Numbered from the stretch's first letter, positions 24,023 through 34,108 are shown. The stretch: 53,425 nucleotides of DNA from an uncultured Pirellulaceae bacterium (GCA_938040995.1 CALHZT010000017.1:1-53425), one strand, 5' to 3'. Numbers and translations are program-made. Notes: a model not told the origin generated them from the sequence alone.

Positions 24023-25138
24023 ATGAAGACTCGCCTCCTGCACGTCGTACCGCCCTGGAATTTTCAGGGGAGCGAGCAACTGTTTCTCACGCTCGCAGCG
24101 CGACTGGACCGTGACCGGTTCCAACCCTGCACGCTACTCATGGGCAGACAGATCCGGCTGGCGAAACAATTACTCGACGCGGGCGTGGAAATTCACCACG
24201 ACGATAAACGGGCTCAACTCCACCTCACCCACATTCGTCGTATCAAATCGCTGATTGCTAAAACCCAGCCGGACCTGATTCACGTCTGGAACGCGCCGCA
24301 CCATCCGACTCACTGGCTGGCCGCGCTGCAGCAGCAAGTTCCAGTCATTGCATCGGCAACACCGCCGGGGTTGCCGCTCACCACGATGCAGCGGTTGGCC
24401 AGGTTCGCGCTGCGAAGGCGAAGTCACGGTTATGCAATGATGGCTCCAGTCGCTGGAGATCTTCGCAATGATCCTGTCGATGCGATCCCGATGGGCATCG
24501 ACAGTGCCGAACCGGAGCTTTCCGCCGATCCGGCTGGCGACAGCAATGACAGGAGCGCCGGCGCAAACGCCTTTCGGGATAGCCTTGGGATCCCGGCGGG
24601 AGCCAGAATTGCGGTCGCAATCAACCCTTTCGTGCCTGCCACGGGTTTGAAAGATGCCATTTGGTCCACCGATTTGATCAAGTGCGTCCGCGACGATTTT
24701 CACCTGCTCATTCTCGGTAGCGGGCCGCAACGATGGCGACTTGACCGGTTTACCAATCAGACAAAAACCAACGATCGAATTCACTTCGTTAAGGACATTA
24801 GTGCCGCCGAGCTGCTTGGCCACGCCGACTTGGTCTGGCAGACATCGAGAATCGACACGGACCCTTCAATTGTTCTGCTCGCCATGTCACTTGGCGTTCC
24901 TGTCATTGCCACCGACCTCGCGTCGCACCGCCAGTTGGTCGTGGAAGGCGAAACGGGATACTTGATCACGCCGGGTGGTCGTGCTGACCTTGCGCGTCGC
25001 ACGCAACTGATACTTGATGACGAAACGCTGCAAAAGCGCATGCAAACCGCCAGCAAGGAGCGAGTCAAAAACCGCTTTCCTTCACAAAAGATGGTCGACT
25101 GCTACCAACGGATGTGCCTGAGCTGCTTGCGATCATAA
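24023..25138 (+). CDS. Glycosyltransferase, GT4-type
   Basis: 371 aa, GT-B fold. The N-terminal domain begins LLHVVPPWNFQGSEQ with the glycine-containing acceptor loop. The C-terminal domain has RIAVAINPFVPATGL, LLILGSGPQ and the sugar-nucleotide-binding segment DPSIVLLAMSLGVPV followed by EGETGYLI, as in GT4 retaining enzymes. It transfers sugar from an activated nucleotide donor to an unknown acceptor, probably in envelope polysaccharide or glycolipid synthesis. No signal peptide. It starts shortly after hpt and may share its promoter. An inverted repeat GAACGTG/CACGTTC (25148-25167) lies just after its stop. Confidence 0.85.
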   Translation: MKTRLLHVVPPWNFQGSEQLFLTLAARLDRDRFQPCTLLMGRQIRLAKQLLDAGVEIHHDDKRAQLHLTHIRRIKSLIAKTQPDLIHVWNAPHHPTHWLAALQQQVPVIASATPPGLPLTTMQRLARFALRRRSHGYAMMAPVAGDLRNDPVDAIPMGIDSAEPELSADPAGDSNDRSAGANAFRDSLGIPAGARIAVAINPFVPATGLKDAIWSTDLIKCVRDDFHLLILGSGPQRWRLDRFTNQTKTNDRIHFVKDISAAELLGHADLVWQTSRIDTDPSIVLLAMSLGVPVIATDLASHRQLVVEGETGYLITPGGRADLARRTQLILDDETLQKRMQTASKERVKNRFPSQKMVDCYQRMCLSCLRS

Positions 25139-25409
25139 ATTGTGCACGAACGTGTGATATCACGTTCCTGACCGCTTTCCCGCCAACTCTCGCGGCAAAT
25201 CCTGCACAATTCGCAGTATTAACCAATCTGTCTTCTTTCACATTTCAAAAGCCGATAAGATTCGCTGGATAAGGAATTTCCGCCATTCACCCAATCTGGG
25301 AGTGGTGGAATCAAGCGAAGACTTGGCACGGTAGGTTAGCCCTCTCCTCCATTCGCATCGAGCGAAACGGCGTGCGTGGGAACCGTGTGCAACTTGTGGA
25401 GCTGCAAGG

Positions 25410-26690
25410 ATGAATGATTGCCTCGCTGTAATTTTGGCGGGCGGAAAAGGGTCACGGCTGGAACCGTTGACTCGTGACCGCGCCAAGCCTGCGGTTCCGT
25501 TTGGTGGTGCTTACCGCATCATCGACTTTGTGCTCTCGAACTGTCTCAACAGTGGCATTCGTCGCGCCCTCGTGCTGACGCAATACAAAGCCATGAGTCT
25601 CGACCGCCACATCAATCTCGGGTGGCGCAAATTCTTCTGTCGCGAGCTTGGCGAGTTCATTGACGTCATGCCACCGCAGCAGCGGATCGACGAGCACTGG
25701 TACCAGGGCACTGCCGACGCGGTGTATCAGAACATTTACGCGATCGAAAAGGAAAAGCCGGAACACATCATCATTCTGGCGGGCGACCATATTTATAAAA
25801 TGGACTACGCCCAGATGCTCGAGCATCACAAGAAAAACAACGCTGACATGACCATCGGCGCTCTACGGGTTCCCGTCGAAGCCGCCCGGTCCTTTGGCGT
25901 CATGCAAGTGGACCCCAACAGCCGCGTGATGGGGTTCGAAGAAAAACCGGATCAGCCAAAACCGATTCCTGGTGACGGTGGACATAGCCTCGCTTCGATG
26001 GGCATCTACATCTTCAATGCGACATTCCTGTTCGAGCAGCTTTGCCAGGACGCCAACAAACCAGGCAGTCGCCATGACTTTGGACACGACCTCATTCCGT
26101 CCATGATCGAGCGATTCAATGTGTTCGCATTCCCGTTCCGTGACGAAAATCGCAAGTCCGATGCGTACTGGCGGGATGTTGGAACGCTGGATGCGTTTTA
26201 CGAAGCCAACATGGATCTCGTTGCCATCGATCCGCTACTGAACATGTACGATGACCGCTGGCCGATTCGATCGCACCAGCCGTACTATCCGCCACCGAAG
26301 TTTGTTTTTGGCGGCGAAGGCGAAGAGGATCGCGTCGGCTATGCGCTCGACAGTATCGTCTGCCAGGGTTCGATTATTTCCGGTGGACAGGTGCGGCACA
26401 GCATCGTCAGCCCCAATGTTCGCGTGAACAGCTATTCGGTTGTCGAAGACTCGATTCTGTTCCAGGGCGTTGATATCGGTCGTCGCGCCCGGGTTCGGCG
26501 CTGCATTGTCGACAAGGGTGTGCGGATTCCTGCCGAAGTCGAAATTGGATACGACCCGGACCTCGACAAGCGACGTGGCCTGACGATCACGGACAGTGGA
26601 ATCGTTGTCATTCCAAAAGGCGACTCATTCGACTACCTCAAGCCACGCCGTCAATCGTTCCCGGTAAAATCCCAGGTCGTTGACGCCTGA
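25410..26690 (+). CDS. glgC: Glucose-1-phosphate adenylyltransferase
   Basis: 426 aa, full length. The N-terminus carries LAVILAGGKGSRLEPLT (nucleotide-binding) and KPAVPFGGAYRIIDF. HWYQGTADAVYQN, AGDHIYKMDY and GFEEKPDQP follow, and SDAYWRDVGTLDA includes the glucose-1-phosphate contact region. The last 120 residues are the left-handed beta-helix with HSIVSPNVRVNSY and ILFQGVDIGRRARVRR. It makes ADP-glucose from ATP and glucose-1-phosphate, the committed step of glycogen synthesis. It stands alone here, with 271 bp of non-coding DNA before it and a terminator after it. Confidence 0.95.
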   Translation: MNDCLAVILAGGKGSRLEPLTRDRAKPAVPFGGAYRIIDFVLSNCLNSGIRRALVLTQYKAMSLDRHINLGWRKFFCRELGEFIDVMPPQQRIDEHWYQGTADAVYQNIYAIEKEKPEHIIILAGDHIYKMDYAQMLEHHKKNNADMTIGALRVPVEAARSFGVMQVDPNSRVMGFEEKPDQPKPIPGDGGHSLASMGIYIFNATFLFEQLCQDANKPGSRHDFGHDLIPSMIERFNVFAFPFRDENRKSDAYWRDVGTLDAFYEANMDLVAIDPLLNMYDDRWPIRSHQPYYPPPKFVFGGEGEEDRVGYALDSIVCQGSIISGGQVRHSIVSPNVRVNSYSVVEDSILFQGVDIGRRARVRRCIVDKGVRIPAEVEIGYDPDLDKRRGLTITDSGIVVIPKGDSFDYLKPRRQSFPVKSQVVDA

Positions 26691-26720
26691 TTGGCGACTT
26701 GATTGCCTTGCTCGTTCATC

Positions 26721-26755
26721 GAAGCCCGGACAATTCGCCCGGGCTTCTCCTGTTT
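26721..26755 (+). terminator. Rho-independent terminator after glgC
   Basis: Perfect 9-bp stem GAAGCCCGG / CCGGGCTTC (26721-26729 and 26739-26747) with a 9-base loop and a TCCTGTTT tail, 30 bp after the glgC stop. Confidence 0.75.
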
Positions 26756-26827
26756 CTGCCAATACCCGGCAGCTGATTTGCGGATGCCGCGTCTTTGCGA
26801 TTGTCACGCACCCGGTATCATCTATGC

Positions 26828-27196
26828 ATGACCGATACCGAAAACCTTCCTGACGATCAGACAACCGTCCAGTCACTTCGCGACATGGTTCGCAACTTTG
26901 TGGACGAACGGGACTGGCGACAATTTCACGCCCCCAAAAACATCAGCATGGCGATGGCGATCGAAGCCGCCGAACTGATGGAACACTTCCAGTGGATTGA
27001 TGTCGATCAGTCACGAGTCGAAGCGCTGGATGAACAGAAACTCGCGGACGTCGGCGAAGAACTCGCGGATGTTATCTGCTATGCACTGGCAATCGCTAAT
27101 GAACTGGGCCTCGATGTTTCGCAAACCATGCGCAAAAAAATGGCAAAGAACGTTGAGAAGTACCCTGCTTCCAGATTCCAGGGCCGATTTGAGTGA
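26828..27196 (+). CDS. MazG-like nucleotide pyrophosphohydrolase
   Basis: 122 aa, start ATG at 26828 (MTDTENLPDD). The all-alpha NTP-PPase motif is present: IEAAELMEHFQW (E-x-x-E type) and DVGEELADVICYALAIANELG (E-x-x-D type), with four acidic metal ligands, and a short basic end KKMAKNVEKYPASRFQG typical of single-domain house-cleaning dNTP or dCTP pyrophosphatases (RS21-C6/DUF550 type). It hydrolyses non-canonical or surplus NTPs to NMP and PPi. It converges on the 1000-aa gene, with 49 bp between them. Confidence 0.88.
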   Translation: MTDTENLPDDQTTVQSLRDMVRNFVDERDWRQFHAPKNISMAMAIEAAELMEHFQWIDVDQSRVEALDEQKLADVGEELADVICYALAIANELGLDVSQTMRKKMAKNVEKYPASRFQGRFE

Positions 27197-27245
27197 AAAG
27201 CCGAGTGGCATGACGAGCCGTTCAAATGAAGCTGGCTCGCCTGGG

Positions 27246-30200
27246 TTAACGGCGAATCGTCCCGCCAGCTTGCATCTTGCGGGCATATCGTCCCTGGTCG
27301 GCTCCTACAGACAGCCCCAGCCAACCATCACGTACCGTAAACTGGTTGACAAAGAGGATGGCCAATCGCGGGTCCGATGCAATCCGGTCATTAATCAACT
27401 GGAACTTGCGATTCGGGTCGAACACAATTCCGAAGATTCCACGCAAAGCGAACTGGTCTGTCGCTCGCAGCCGGCGTCCGACGAGCTCGACAACTCCGTC
27501 ACGCGCCAGCTCGATCTGAATGCCATCCTTGTCATTGGCAGCGTAGTTGGCACTCACCGAAAAGTTCTTCCATGTCCGGCGGCGTGTAGATAACTTGCGG
27601 ACGTTCAGTGTGACCCGGATCCGTCCCTCATCGAGGGAAACATGACATGCATCATGATGTGCCAGTGAAATCTCTACATCGTCACGCATGCCTTCCGGAA
27701 TTTGGAGGCCAGCGCTGGCAGGCATCTTGTCAATCATCTTTTGCATGACATCACGCAAGTTACCAGACTGTCCGTCGAGTCCCATTTGCTGAATGAAGTT
27801 GTTAAACGCAGACTGATGAAGCTGCACGCTGAAGAGACTGTCGGCCAGTGCCTGGGGGCGAGCCGTAAAGGCACCCATCTGATTCTTTCCGGCCAGTCGG
27901 CTGCGAATAATCGCACGCTGGTTGGTCGTGCTCATCGCCATCACTTCCGGATCCAGCCCCATTTTCTCGAGCGGGTCGAGGATACTTTGACGCATTCGCT
28001 GGTTCATGGCTGACAGGCTCCGCGTCACTTGTGCATCAATCTTGTCGCGAGCCTGATCTTCGACTCGTCGCTCAAAGATTCGACGAGCCAACTGTCGCTG
28101 CTCAAAGATTTGCTGCTGTGCGGCACGCCGGACAATTCCACCAATAATCGGAAACCGGTCGTAGTCCGTTCGCAATCCAAGGATGCGACTGCTTCCCTGG
28201 GCAACGGCAGTACTTCTGCCGATCTTCATACCGTCCTTGCCAATCACGATTGGTTTTCGCAGCTGAAAATGTGAAACGTTCTGATTCTGGAGTGTGACCG
28301 GCCCCTTCGTAGATCTCGTGTGCGCGTCAACAACTCCAGCAGCCAACATTTCCATCCGCAGGTGATCCGGATCCGACACCAGTTGAATTCCAACCTCAGT
28401 CCATGACGCCATGTTTCCCAGAACATCGGCACCAAGAATGTGGTCACGGATCGGCGTGCGGACATCCTGCATCACCGGCAACATCCGGTTCATAAAGTCC
28501 TGGGTAATCGCGACACGTGCATTCGCATTCCGGTAATGCCCGTCGATCCGGCGGGCAACATCGTTCTGGTACGGGTTCATGGACCAGTTCAGCTGCGAGC
28601 GAATCGCGGTGACTCCCAGACTGTTTGTGGTCGTTGGAAACTTCTCGTATCGTTCCAGCAAATACATGAGCTGACGATAATCGACGGGAGCCGTGGCCCA
28701 CTTCCGCAATTCCGACTCAAACTGCTGAAGCGGCAACCGCTGTAGAAACGCCATTTGCTGGTCCGTCACGGCAACATCAGTCATTCGATTGAGAACGCGA
28801 CCCGCCGTCGTGGCGCTGTCTGTGGTGTTCTGGTCAAAAGTCGAAGTGGCGAGCCCTTCCAGATCATCCAGCAGAAAGAAGTTGGCCCAACCCGTCGCAG
28901 CAGCGCCGCCACCTAACTGCTGACGGAACTGACCGATCAAACGTGTCATGACCTGAGGATCGACTTCTTCGTGAAGTCGCTGAATGTCGGCGGCGACCGT
29001 GGGATGCAGCGCGCGGCGCATCGAATTCCAGACGTCCAGTCGCCTCAGAATTGCGTATCGGGCCGACAGCAAACCGGTTTTCGTCAGGTGATCTTTCGCG
29101 ACCGGCGCGAGACTCGTGGCCTGTTCCGCCAACTGAGCCAGACCATTCAGCTGCGTCTGGGCCCGCACCGAATCCACTGACTGAATCGTTGCCAGCTCAT
29201 CAAACGCCTTGTTCACCTGATCCCGCCACCGTAGCGCCGACGGATCACGAAGCTTTTCGAGGCTGTCGATGAGTGCGACCGGTTTGGGCCATCCGGTAAC
29301 CGCATCACGAGCCGGCACTGGTGACTTGCTCGCCGCCGGCTTTTTGATCTTCCCTGTAGCGATCTTGTCTGGTGAAACATCAATATCCGGAGAAACACGC
29401 TTCGATGTCTTGATCGGCTGTTTCGCTCCGGTTTCGGACTCGACGATACGATTTAGCGGCGCGACCGGTTTCAGCACGTTAACCGGCGGCGAATTCACTT
29501 CCGCTCGACGCTCGGTAATCGTGTCGATCAGCGATTCGCTGGCTGACTTTTCATCAGTCGTCAAACTGGCAATCGGTGGATCGGGCAAGACTTGCGACTG
29601 AAGCAGGTCTTCAAGGTCGACTTCTGCTTCCACCGCAGGCTCTTCGACGACGATCATGTCCAGCGCTGGTACGGGAGCCGGCGGAACCTCAGCCGGAAGC
29701 AACAGGTTGTTCGGCGAATTGGGCTTCGAACGTTTCGGCAACGCGATTGAAATCCCTTCCGTTCGCTGCGGAAGAGCCAACTCGCCAATCACAAGCGATT
29801 CATCCTTCGAAGTCGACGGTTGCAGCAGCAACGACGAGACAGCATTGTCCGTGCTACCCGGAGTCCAGCCTTCCACCGGCTCATCAGCATGGTCGATCTC
29901 CGGCGAGATCGGAGCCGGCAGAGTCAAACGAAGTGGAGCAGGGCGAGTAATGGCAACTCGATTGGCGACGGGCGGAGCCACCGGTGCTTCGATCGGCGCC
30001 TGAATATCAACAATGCCTGGGGCGCCCTGATCGTTCATCGCGGGAGTTGCGAGAACATTCTCGGCAACGATTCTCGCACCGTATTTGGGAGCTGCGCAAA
30101 GTTCGCTCGTCGATGCGATCCCGTTCTCGCGGACGGCAACCGCCATACGAGGATGGCGGGTTTGCCAAATCTGAACCGACGTTGCCAGCAAAATGAACAA

Positions 30201-30248
30201 CGTGAACGCGATAAAAAGGTTCGACGGCCTGAATGACGACTGTGGCAT
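27246..30248 (-). CDS. Large membrane-anchored protein of unknown function
   Basis: 1000 aa. The ATG at 30248 has AAGGA five bases upstream. Residues 9-27 (SNLFIAFTLFILLATSVQI) form an N-terminal membrane anchor or uncleaved signal. Residues about 60-330 are Pro/Ala/acid-rich and look disordered. About 340-800 are helical, with repeated Gln- and Arg-rich segments. The C-terminal 120 residues are beta-rich (GRIRVTLNVRKLSTRRR, then KNFSVSANYAAND). This fits a large extracytoplasmic planctomycete protein. No catalytic motif was seen and no family is named. It may share a transcript with rsmD upstream. Confidence 0.8.
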   Translation of the reverse strand: MPQSSFRPSNLFIAFTLFILLATSVQIWQTRHPRMAVAVRENGIASTSELCAAPKYGARIVAENVLATPAMNDQGAPGIVDIQAPIEAPVAPPVANRVAITRPAPLRLTLPAPISPEIDHADEPVEGWTPGSTDNAVSSLLLQPSTSKDESLVIGELALPQRTEGISIALPKRSKPNSPNNLLLPAEVPPAPVPALDMIVVEEPAVEAEVDLEDLLQSQVLPDPPIASLTTDEKSASESLIDTITERRAEVNSPPVNVLKPVAPLNRIVESETGAKQPIKTSKRVSPDIDVSPDKIATGKIKKPAASKSPVPARDAVTGWPKPVALIDSLEKLRDPSALRWRDQVNKAFDELATIQSVDSVRAQTQLNGLAQLAEQATSLAPVAKDHLTKTGLLSARYAILRRLDVWNSMRRALHPTVAADIQRLHEEVDPQVMTRLIGQFRQQLGGGAAATGWANFFLLDDLEGLATSTFDQNTTDSATTAGRVLNRMTDVAVTDQQMAFLQRLPLQQFESELRKWATAPVDYRQLMYLLERYEKFPTTTNSLGVTAIRSQLNWSMNPYQNDVARRIDGHYRNANARVAITQDFMNRMLPVMQDVRTPIRDHILGADVLGNMASWTEVGIQLVSDPDHLRMEMLAAGVVDAHTRSTKGPVTLQNQNVSHFQLRKPIVIGKDGMKIGRSTAVAQGSSRILGLRTDYDRFPIIGGIVRRAAQQQIFEQRQLARRIFERRVEDQARDKIDAQVTRSLSAMNQRMRQSILDPLEKMGLDPEVMAMSTTNQRAIIRSRLAGKNQMGAFTARPQALADSLFSVQLHQSAFNNFIQQMGLDGQSGNLRDVMQKMIDKMPASAGLQIPEGMRDDVEISLAHHDACHVSLDEGRIRVTLNVRKLSTRRRTWKNFSVSANYAANDKDGIQIELARDGVVELVGRRLRATDQFALRGIFGIVFDPNRKFQLINDRIASDPRLAILFVNQFTVRDGWLGLSVGADQGRYARKMQAGGTIRR

Positions 30249-30543
30249 GTGCTTCCTTGCTCTTGCCGGAATTCATCGAATCGTGCGTTCGACGGATTTC
30301 AAAATTCAACCGGATCCATCCGGTCGGGCGCGCATTCGTCTTGGCGAATCGCACTCTTTGTTAATCGGGTGTGAGTAGCACAATGATCGAACGAGAATCC
30401 CGTGCCAGTCGGTGGGATTCTCCCGATTGGTCTGCGATGCGCGAAGCAAACCGGATTGATCTGAATGTGACGAGAGCCAGCACTGGTTGGCTAGCGAGGC
30501 TAGCGTTCTAAATGGTTGATGCAAACGAAGACCAAGTCGTCGG

Positions 30544-31122
30544 TCAGGAAGTCGGCTTTTCCCAGACACCAATCACCGCGGGATGGTACGTTCGAACGTC
30601 CCATTCGGCTGGATCAGGTAACGTGTCCCAGTCAAAATTCCCGTCGGCTTCGACAATGATCTTGCTCGAGACAGGCATGGCTTCGGCCAGCGTAGTAATC
30701 AGCCGCAACATATCTTCGGCGCGATCTGTATAGAGAGCATAAGGCGGCGAACAAAATACAACGCATGGATCCGTACCAAGATCGGGCAACCGTCGCCCCC
30801 AGATAAACGTATCGCCGGCGAAGACATCGACTTGCTCTTCGATTCCCAGTTCTTTGGCATTCTGGGTGATCAGGTCTGCGGAAGGGAAATGCCGCTCAAT
30901 CGCCAAGGAACGGAGTGAGCCCCGGCTGACCGCCTCGAGTGCCAAAGCACCGGTCCCGGCAAACAGGTCAATCGCGTACGTTCCCTTGATCGCCGGACCG
31001 ATCAGGTTAAATACGGCCTCGCGGGCACGATCTTTCATCGGACGTGTCCGCTCGTCGCCAGAATATCGAAACTTGCGACCACGGAGCCGACCACCAACAA
31101 TTCGCAATGTAGTTTCAGGCAT
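30544..31122 (-). CDS. rsmD: 16S rRNA (guanine966-N2)-methyltransferase
   Basis: 192 aa, the typical length. Family hallmarks are the start LRIVGGRLRGRKF, RPMKDRAREAVFNLIG, and the SAM-binding AIDLFAGTGALALEAVSRG. The catalytic motif reads CSPPY where RsmD enzymes normally have D-P-P-F/Y. The Asp to Ser change is unusual, since this position is usually D or N in amino-methyltransferases. The function is still probably methylation of G966 of 16S rRNA using SAM. The 250 bp upstream separate it from the divergent cyclophilin gene. Confidence 0.88.
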   Translation of the reverse strand: MPETTLRIVGGRLRGRKFRYSGDERTRPMKDRAREAVFNLIGPAIKGTYAIDLFAGTGALALEAVSRGSLRSLAIERHFPSADLITQNAKELGIEEQVDVFAGDTFIWGRRLPDLGTDPCVVFCSPPYALYTDRAEDMLRLITTLAEAMPVSSKIIVEADGNFDWDTLPDPAEWDVRTYHPAVIGVWEKPTS

Positions 31123-31374
31123 CTTGGTAACAACGTTTCCGGGATTCGACGAATTGAGGAATTGAGATTACTGCCCGGCCTGGCCGGACAGTCGCCAATG
31201 GCTAACCAGCCAACCAGCCAACCATTGTGGGTGATCTTTTTTAACGGCTTGTCCGTATGTTACTGTATTGGCCCGGGTTACGCCGGTTTCTCTACGGAAA
31301 CCAGCCGGCCTGAACATCGAATTTCCAAACACTGCATTTCACAAATGCGCATTAACGGTACGGGAGAAATTGCA

Positions 31375-32736
31375 ATGTCGCACAATCATTGGCCACATCT
31401 GCTTCGCGTTACGCACCTATTGTCAGCAATCCTGATCACATCCGCATTGGGCATATCATCCTGTTTCGCCCAGGAAGGCGCTGAAACGCCAGCACCACCG
31501 GCGGGCGAAGCCGTCGCAACGGAGGAACCGGCTGTAACTGGACAAGAGACAGGGCAAGAACCGCCGGTCGAAACGACCGACGAACCAGCCGCTGAAACGA
31601 ATGCGGAAGAAACTGCCGATGCAGCGCCGGCCGCAGAGCCATCGGAAACGGAGCAAACAAAGCCAGAAGAGACCGGGGAGGAAGCATCTGAACCACCCAA
31701 AGCTGCCGGTCCTGCCGCCAGGGAATTCGATAACGTCTTTGCTGAGTGGAAGAGCCTTCTCAAGGATCTTCGCGACCTGAAAATCGAAGCCCAAATTGCT
31801 GACGATCAAAAACTCAAAGAGTTGCAGTCGAAATGGGACGCAAAACTCCTTGCCGGTCGCGAGATGGAGCCAAAGCTGAAGAACGCGGCGGTCAAAGCCT
31901 ACAAAGAATCCCCAAACGCTGACCGCGAACTCGTTCGCTACCTGATTACCGTAACGTCGGACATGTTGCGAATCGACGATTATCAATCGGCACAGGAGCT
32001 TGTCACGGTCCTTGTGGAAAACAAGAGCGACGAAAAAGAGTTGCACGACCTCGCCGGGATCGCCGCGTTCGGAAGCAACGACTACGCCGCCGCCGAAGAA
32101 CATTTGAAGGCCGCCGACGAAGAAGGGACCATCTCGTCGCAGGGATCGAAGTTTCTTTCGCAAGTCGCGGAATGCAAAGACAACTGGGCGAAGGAACTAG
32201 AAATTCGGGAAGCGGAAGCCGCAGCGGACGACTTGCCACGGGTAAAACTGTCCACCGACGTCGGCGATATTGTTATCGAACTCTTTGAGAACGAGGCACC
32301 GGAAACCGTCGGCAACTTCATCAACCTCGTAGAAAATGGTTTTTACGATGGACTTTCATTCCATCGCGTACTCGGAGCCTTCATGGCGCAGGGCGGCTGC
32401 CCCAATGGAGACGGTTCTGGCGGACCCGGGTACAACATTTATTGCGAATGCGTGAATGACAATCACCGAAAGCACTTCGCCGGTAGCCTCAGCATGGCAA
32501 AGCAACAAGCCAAAAACACCGGCGGCGCGCAGTTCTTCATTACCTATGTTTCGACTTCATTTCTCGATGGCCAACACACCGTGTTCGGTCGAGTCGTTGA
32601 AGGGCTCGATGTGTTGCCGAAAATCACGAAACGCGATCCGGACGGGGCACCACCACTCCCGATCGCCACAAAGATCGAAAAAGCAACCGTCGTCCGAAAA
32701 CGGGACCATGACTATCGCCCCAACAAGGTCGGATAA
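31375..32736 (+). CDS. Secreted cyclophilin-type peptidyl-prolyl isomerase
   Basis: 453 aa. The start at 31375 follows GGGAG; the upstream frame extension is non-coding. A signal peptide ends near SSCFAQ (about residue 34). A Pro/Glu/Ala-rich linker (35-105) and a helical domain (about 110-280, with TPR-like spacing) come next, and a cyclophilin domain fills the last 165 residues. The active-site residues are present: SFHRVL (Arg), AFMAQGG (Phe, Met, Gln), GGAQFFIT (Gln, Phe) and LDGQHTVFG (His). It should catalyse Xaa-Pro isomerisation during folding outside the cytoplasm. It ends in direct repeats and a strong terminator. Confidence 0.9.
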   Translation: MSHNHWPHLLRVTHLLSAILITSALGISSCFAQEGAETPAPPAGEAVATEEPAVTGQETGQEPPVETTDEPAAETNAEETADAAPAAEPSETEQTKPEETGEEASEPPKAAGPAAREFDNVFAEWKSLLKDLRDLKIEAQIADDQKLKELQSKWDAKLLAGREMEPKLKNAAVKAYKESPNADRELVRYLITVTSDMLRIDDYQSAQELVTVLVENKSDEKELHDLAGIAAFGSNDYAAAEEHLKAADEEGTISSQGSKFLSQVAECKDNWAKELEIREAEAAADDLPRVKLSTDVGDIVIELFENEAPETVGNFINLVENGFYDGLSFHRVLGAFMAQGGCPNGDGSGGPGYNIYCECVNDNHRKHFAGSLSMAKQQAKNTGGAQFFITYVSTSFLDGQHTVFGRVVEGLDVLPKITKRDPDGAPPLPIATKIEKATVVRKRDHDYRPNKVG

Positions 32737-32741
32737 CGGCT

Positions 32742-32799
32742 GAGAAGCCAACCCGTCCGGGAGAAGCCAACCCGCCGCGGCGAAGCCAACGCGCCCAAT
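32742..32799 (+). repeat. Three degenerate tandem repeats
   Basis: Three units of about 19 bp (32742-32760, 32761-32780, 32781-32799) share GAAGCCAAC plus CCG/GCG. They lie between the cyclophilin stop and its terminator. Function unknown. Confidence 0.7.
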
Positions 32800-32838
32800 C
32801 CCGACCCACCCATTTGGCATAGTTGCATCTCAAATAAA

Positions 32839-32873
32839 GCCGCCTGGCTAACAGCCAGGCGGCTAGATTTATT
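32839..32873 (+). terminator. Rho-independent terminator after the cyclophilin gene
   Basis: Perfect 12-bp stem AGCCGCCTGGCT / AGCCAGGCGGCT (32839-32850 and 32854-32865) with a 3-base loop, followed by AGATTTATT. The stem is very stable but the T-run is imperfect. Confidence 0.75.
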
Positions 32874-32989
32874 GAATGGCCAGCAAACATCGGAGAAAGG
32901 ACGATTTCGGTTTGACACAAAGGGCAGTGTGGTTAAAACAGGCGGTCTACACAAATTTCGCTGAATTACAACATTTGAGGTTCAAAACT

Positions 32990-33634
32990 ATGAAATCCGT
33001 GAAACTGGCAGTCGCCGCCCTCGCTGCAGTGACCCTTATTGCCGGCACCGCAAACGCATGCCATCACCATCGTGCAGCCAGAACAGTGACGTATCTGGCT
33101 CCCCAGCCAGTATTCATGCCGGCTCCTGTCATGATCTACGATGCACCGGCTCCAATGATCTATCACGCTCCAGCCGTGCAATACGCACCGGTAATGCAAG
33201 CCGCCCCAATGATCGAAGCCGCCCCGGCCCCAATCGTTGAAGAAGCCGCTTATGTTGAAGCAGCACCAGCGATGGAAGTCGCGCCCGTCGAAGAAGCTGC
33301 TGTAATCGAAGCAGCCCCTGTCGAAGTCGGTATTGAGGAAGCAGCGCCCATGATCGAATCGGCTCCGATGATCGAAGGTGCCGGTGTCGAGATGGCTCCT
33401 TCAAACGTCACGCCTGGCGTAATGAACCCGGTGAACGATCTGGCTCCGTACTTCTACTCACTGGAAGCACCACTGACACAGCAGCCATACGCTCCGACCC
33501 CCGTGGCGACTCCTGTCTACAACACTCCTGTCTATAACGCTCCCGTCTACAACACGTCCTACGTACAACCAGCATCATTCATCGTGCCAGCTGCTCCGGC
33601 ACCTCGTCGATGCCCACACGGTGGTTGTCGCTAA
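32990..33634 (+). CDS. Secreted Ala/Pro-rich repetitive protein (unknown)
   Basis: 214 aa. A signal peptide (MKSVKLAVAALAAVTLIAGT, then ANA) is followed by CHHHRAAR and then low-complexity repeats: AP-M-YDAP, IEAAP, EEAA and MIESAP units (about 45-150), and later PVYN repeats (about 175-195). The C-terminus RRCPHGGCR adds a Cys pair. No enzyme motif was found. Small secreted proteins of this composition are common in planctomycetes and may be cell-surface material. No Shine-Dalgarno site is obvious at the ATG (32990). Confidence 0.8.
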   Translation: MKSVKLAVAALAAVTLIAGTANACHHHRAARTVTYLAPQPVFMPAPVMIYDAPAPMIYHAPAVQYAPVMQAAPMIEAAPAPIVEEAAYVEAAPAMEVAPVEEAAVIEAAPVEVGIEEAAPMIESAPMIEGAGVEMAPSNVTPGVMNPVNDLAPYFYSLEAPLTQQPYAPTPVATPVYNTPVYNAPVYNTSYVQPASFIVPAAPAPRRCPHGGCR

Positions 33635-34108
33635 GCCAACGAGAACGCACAGTACTTTTGCAGCAATGCAGAAAGTCGACAAAGAGCATCGCAGTGCCAT
33701 CCAGCGATTCGTGCTGGGTGGCATTTTTCATTGATAGTCCTCCCAATTCACAGCCGCGTGCATCACAGCCGCATGCATCGCAATCGCGCCTCACAGAAGC
33801 CGCATCGTAAGAACGCTTCACTGGCAATTCGTTGCCCAAGTTCGATATCCCACGGTTCACAGAACGACATGTCGAAATTTACGACATGCCGACACCAGAA
33901 TACTGACTTTTTCAACGTCAGCCCCAAATCCTATATGTAAAATAGGTACATCCAGGTTAAAAAGACCCGCCTCCGATGAACGTCCGCTGTGATGCGAACA
34001 CTGCGAGGCGACCAGGCGGTTGGCGAGTCCTCAGCCGCATCATCGAAATTCGAGGAGCAGGTCGATTTTTCACGCCGAAAGTCGAACCTAAAAAGCAAGG
34101 AAAATGCG
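33635..34108. other. Intergenic region upstream of the SulP transporter
   Basis: No gene is supported. It contains a near-perfect 15-bp tandem duplication, CACAGCCGCGTGCAT/CACAGCCGCATGCAT, around 33752-33781 and ends with the ribosome-binding site of the next gene (AAGGA, about 34097-34101). Confidence 0.5.

Noticed and set aside
32742-32799. Regular repeats considered as a CRISPR array
   Set aside because: Only three degenerate units of about 19 bp with no unique spacers between them; no cas genes in the window.
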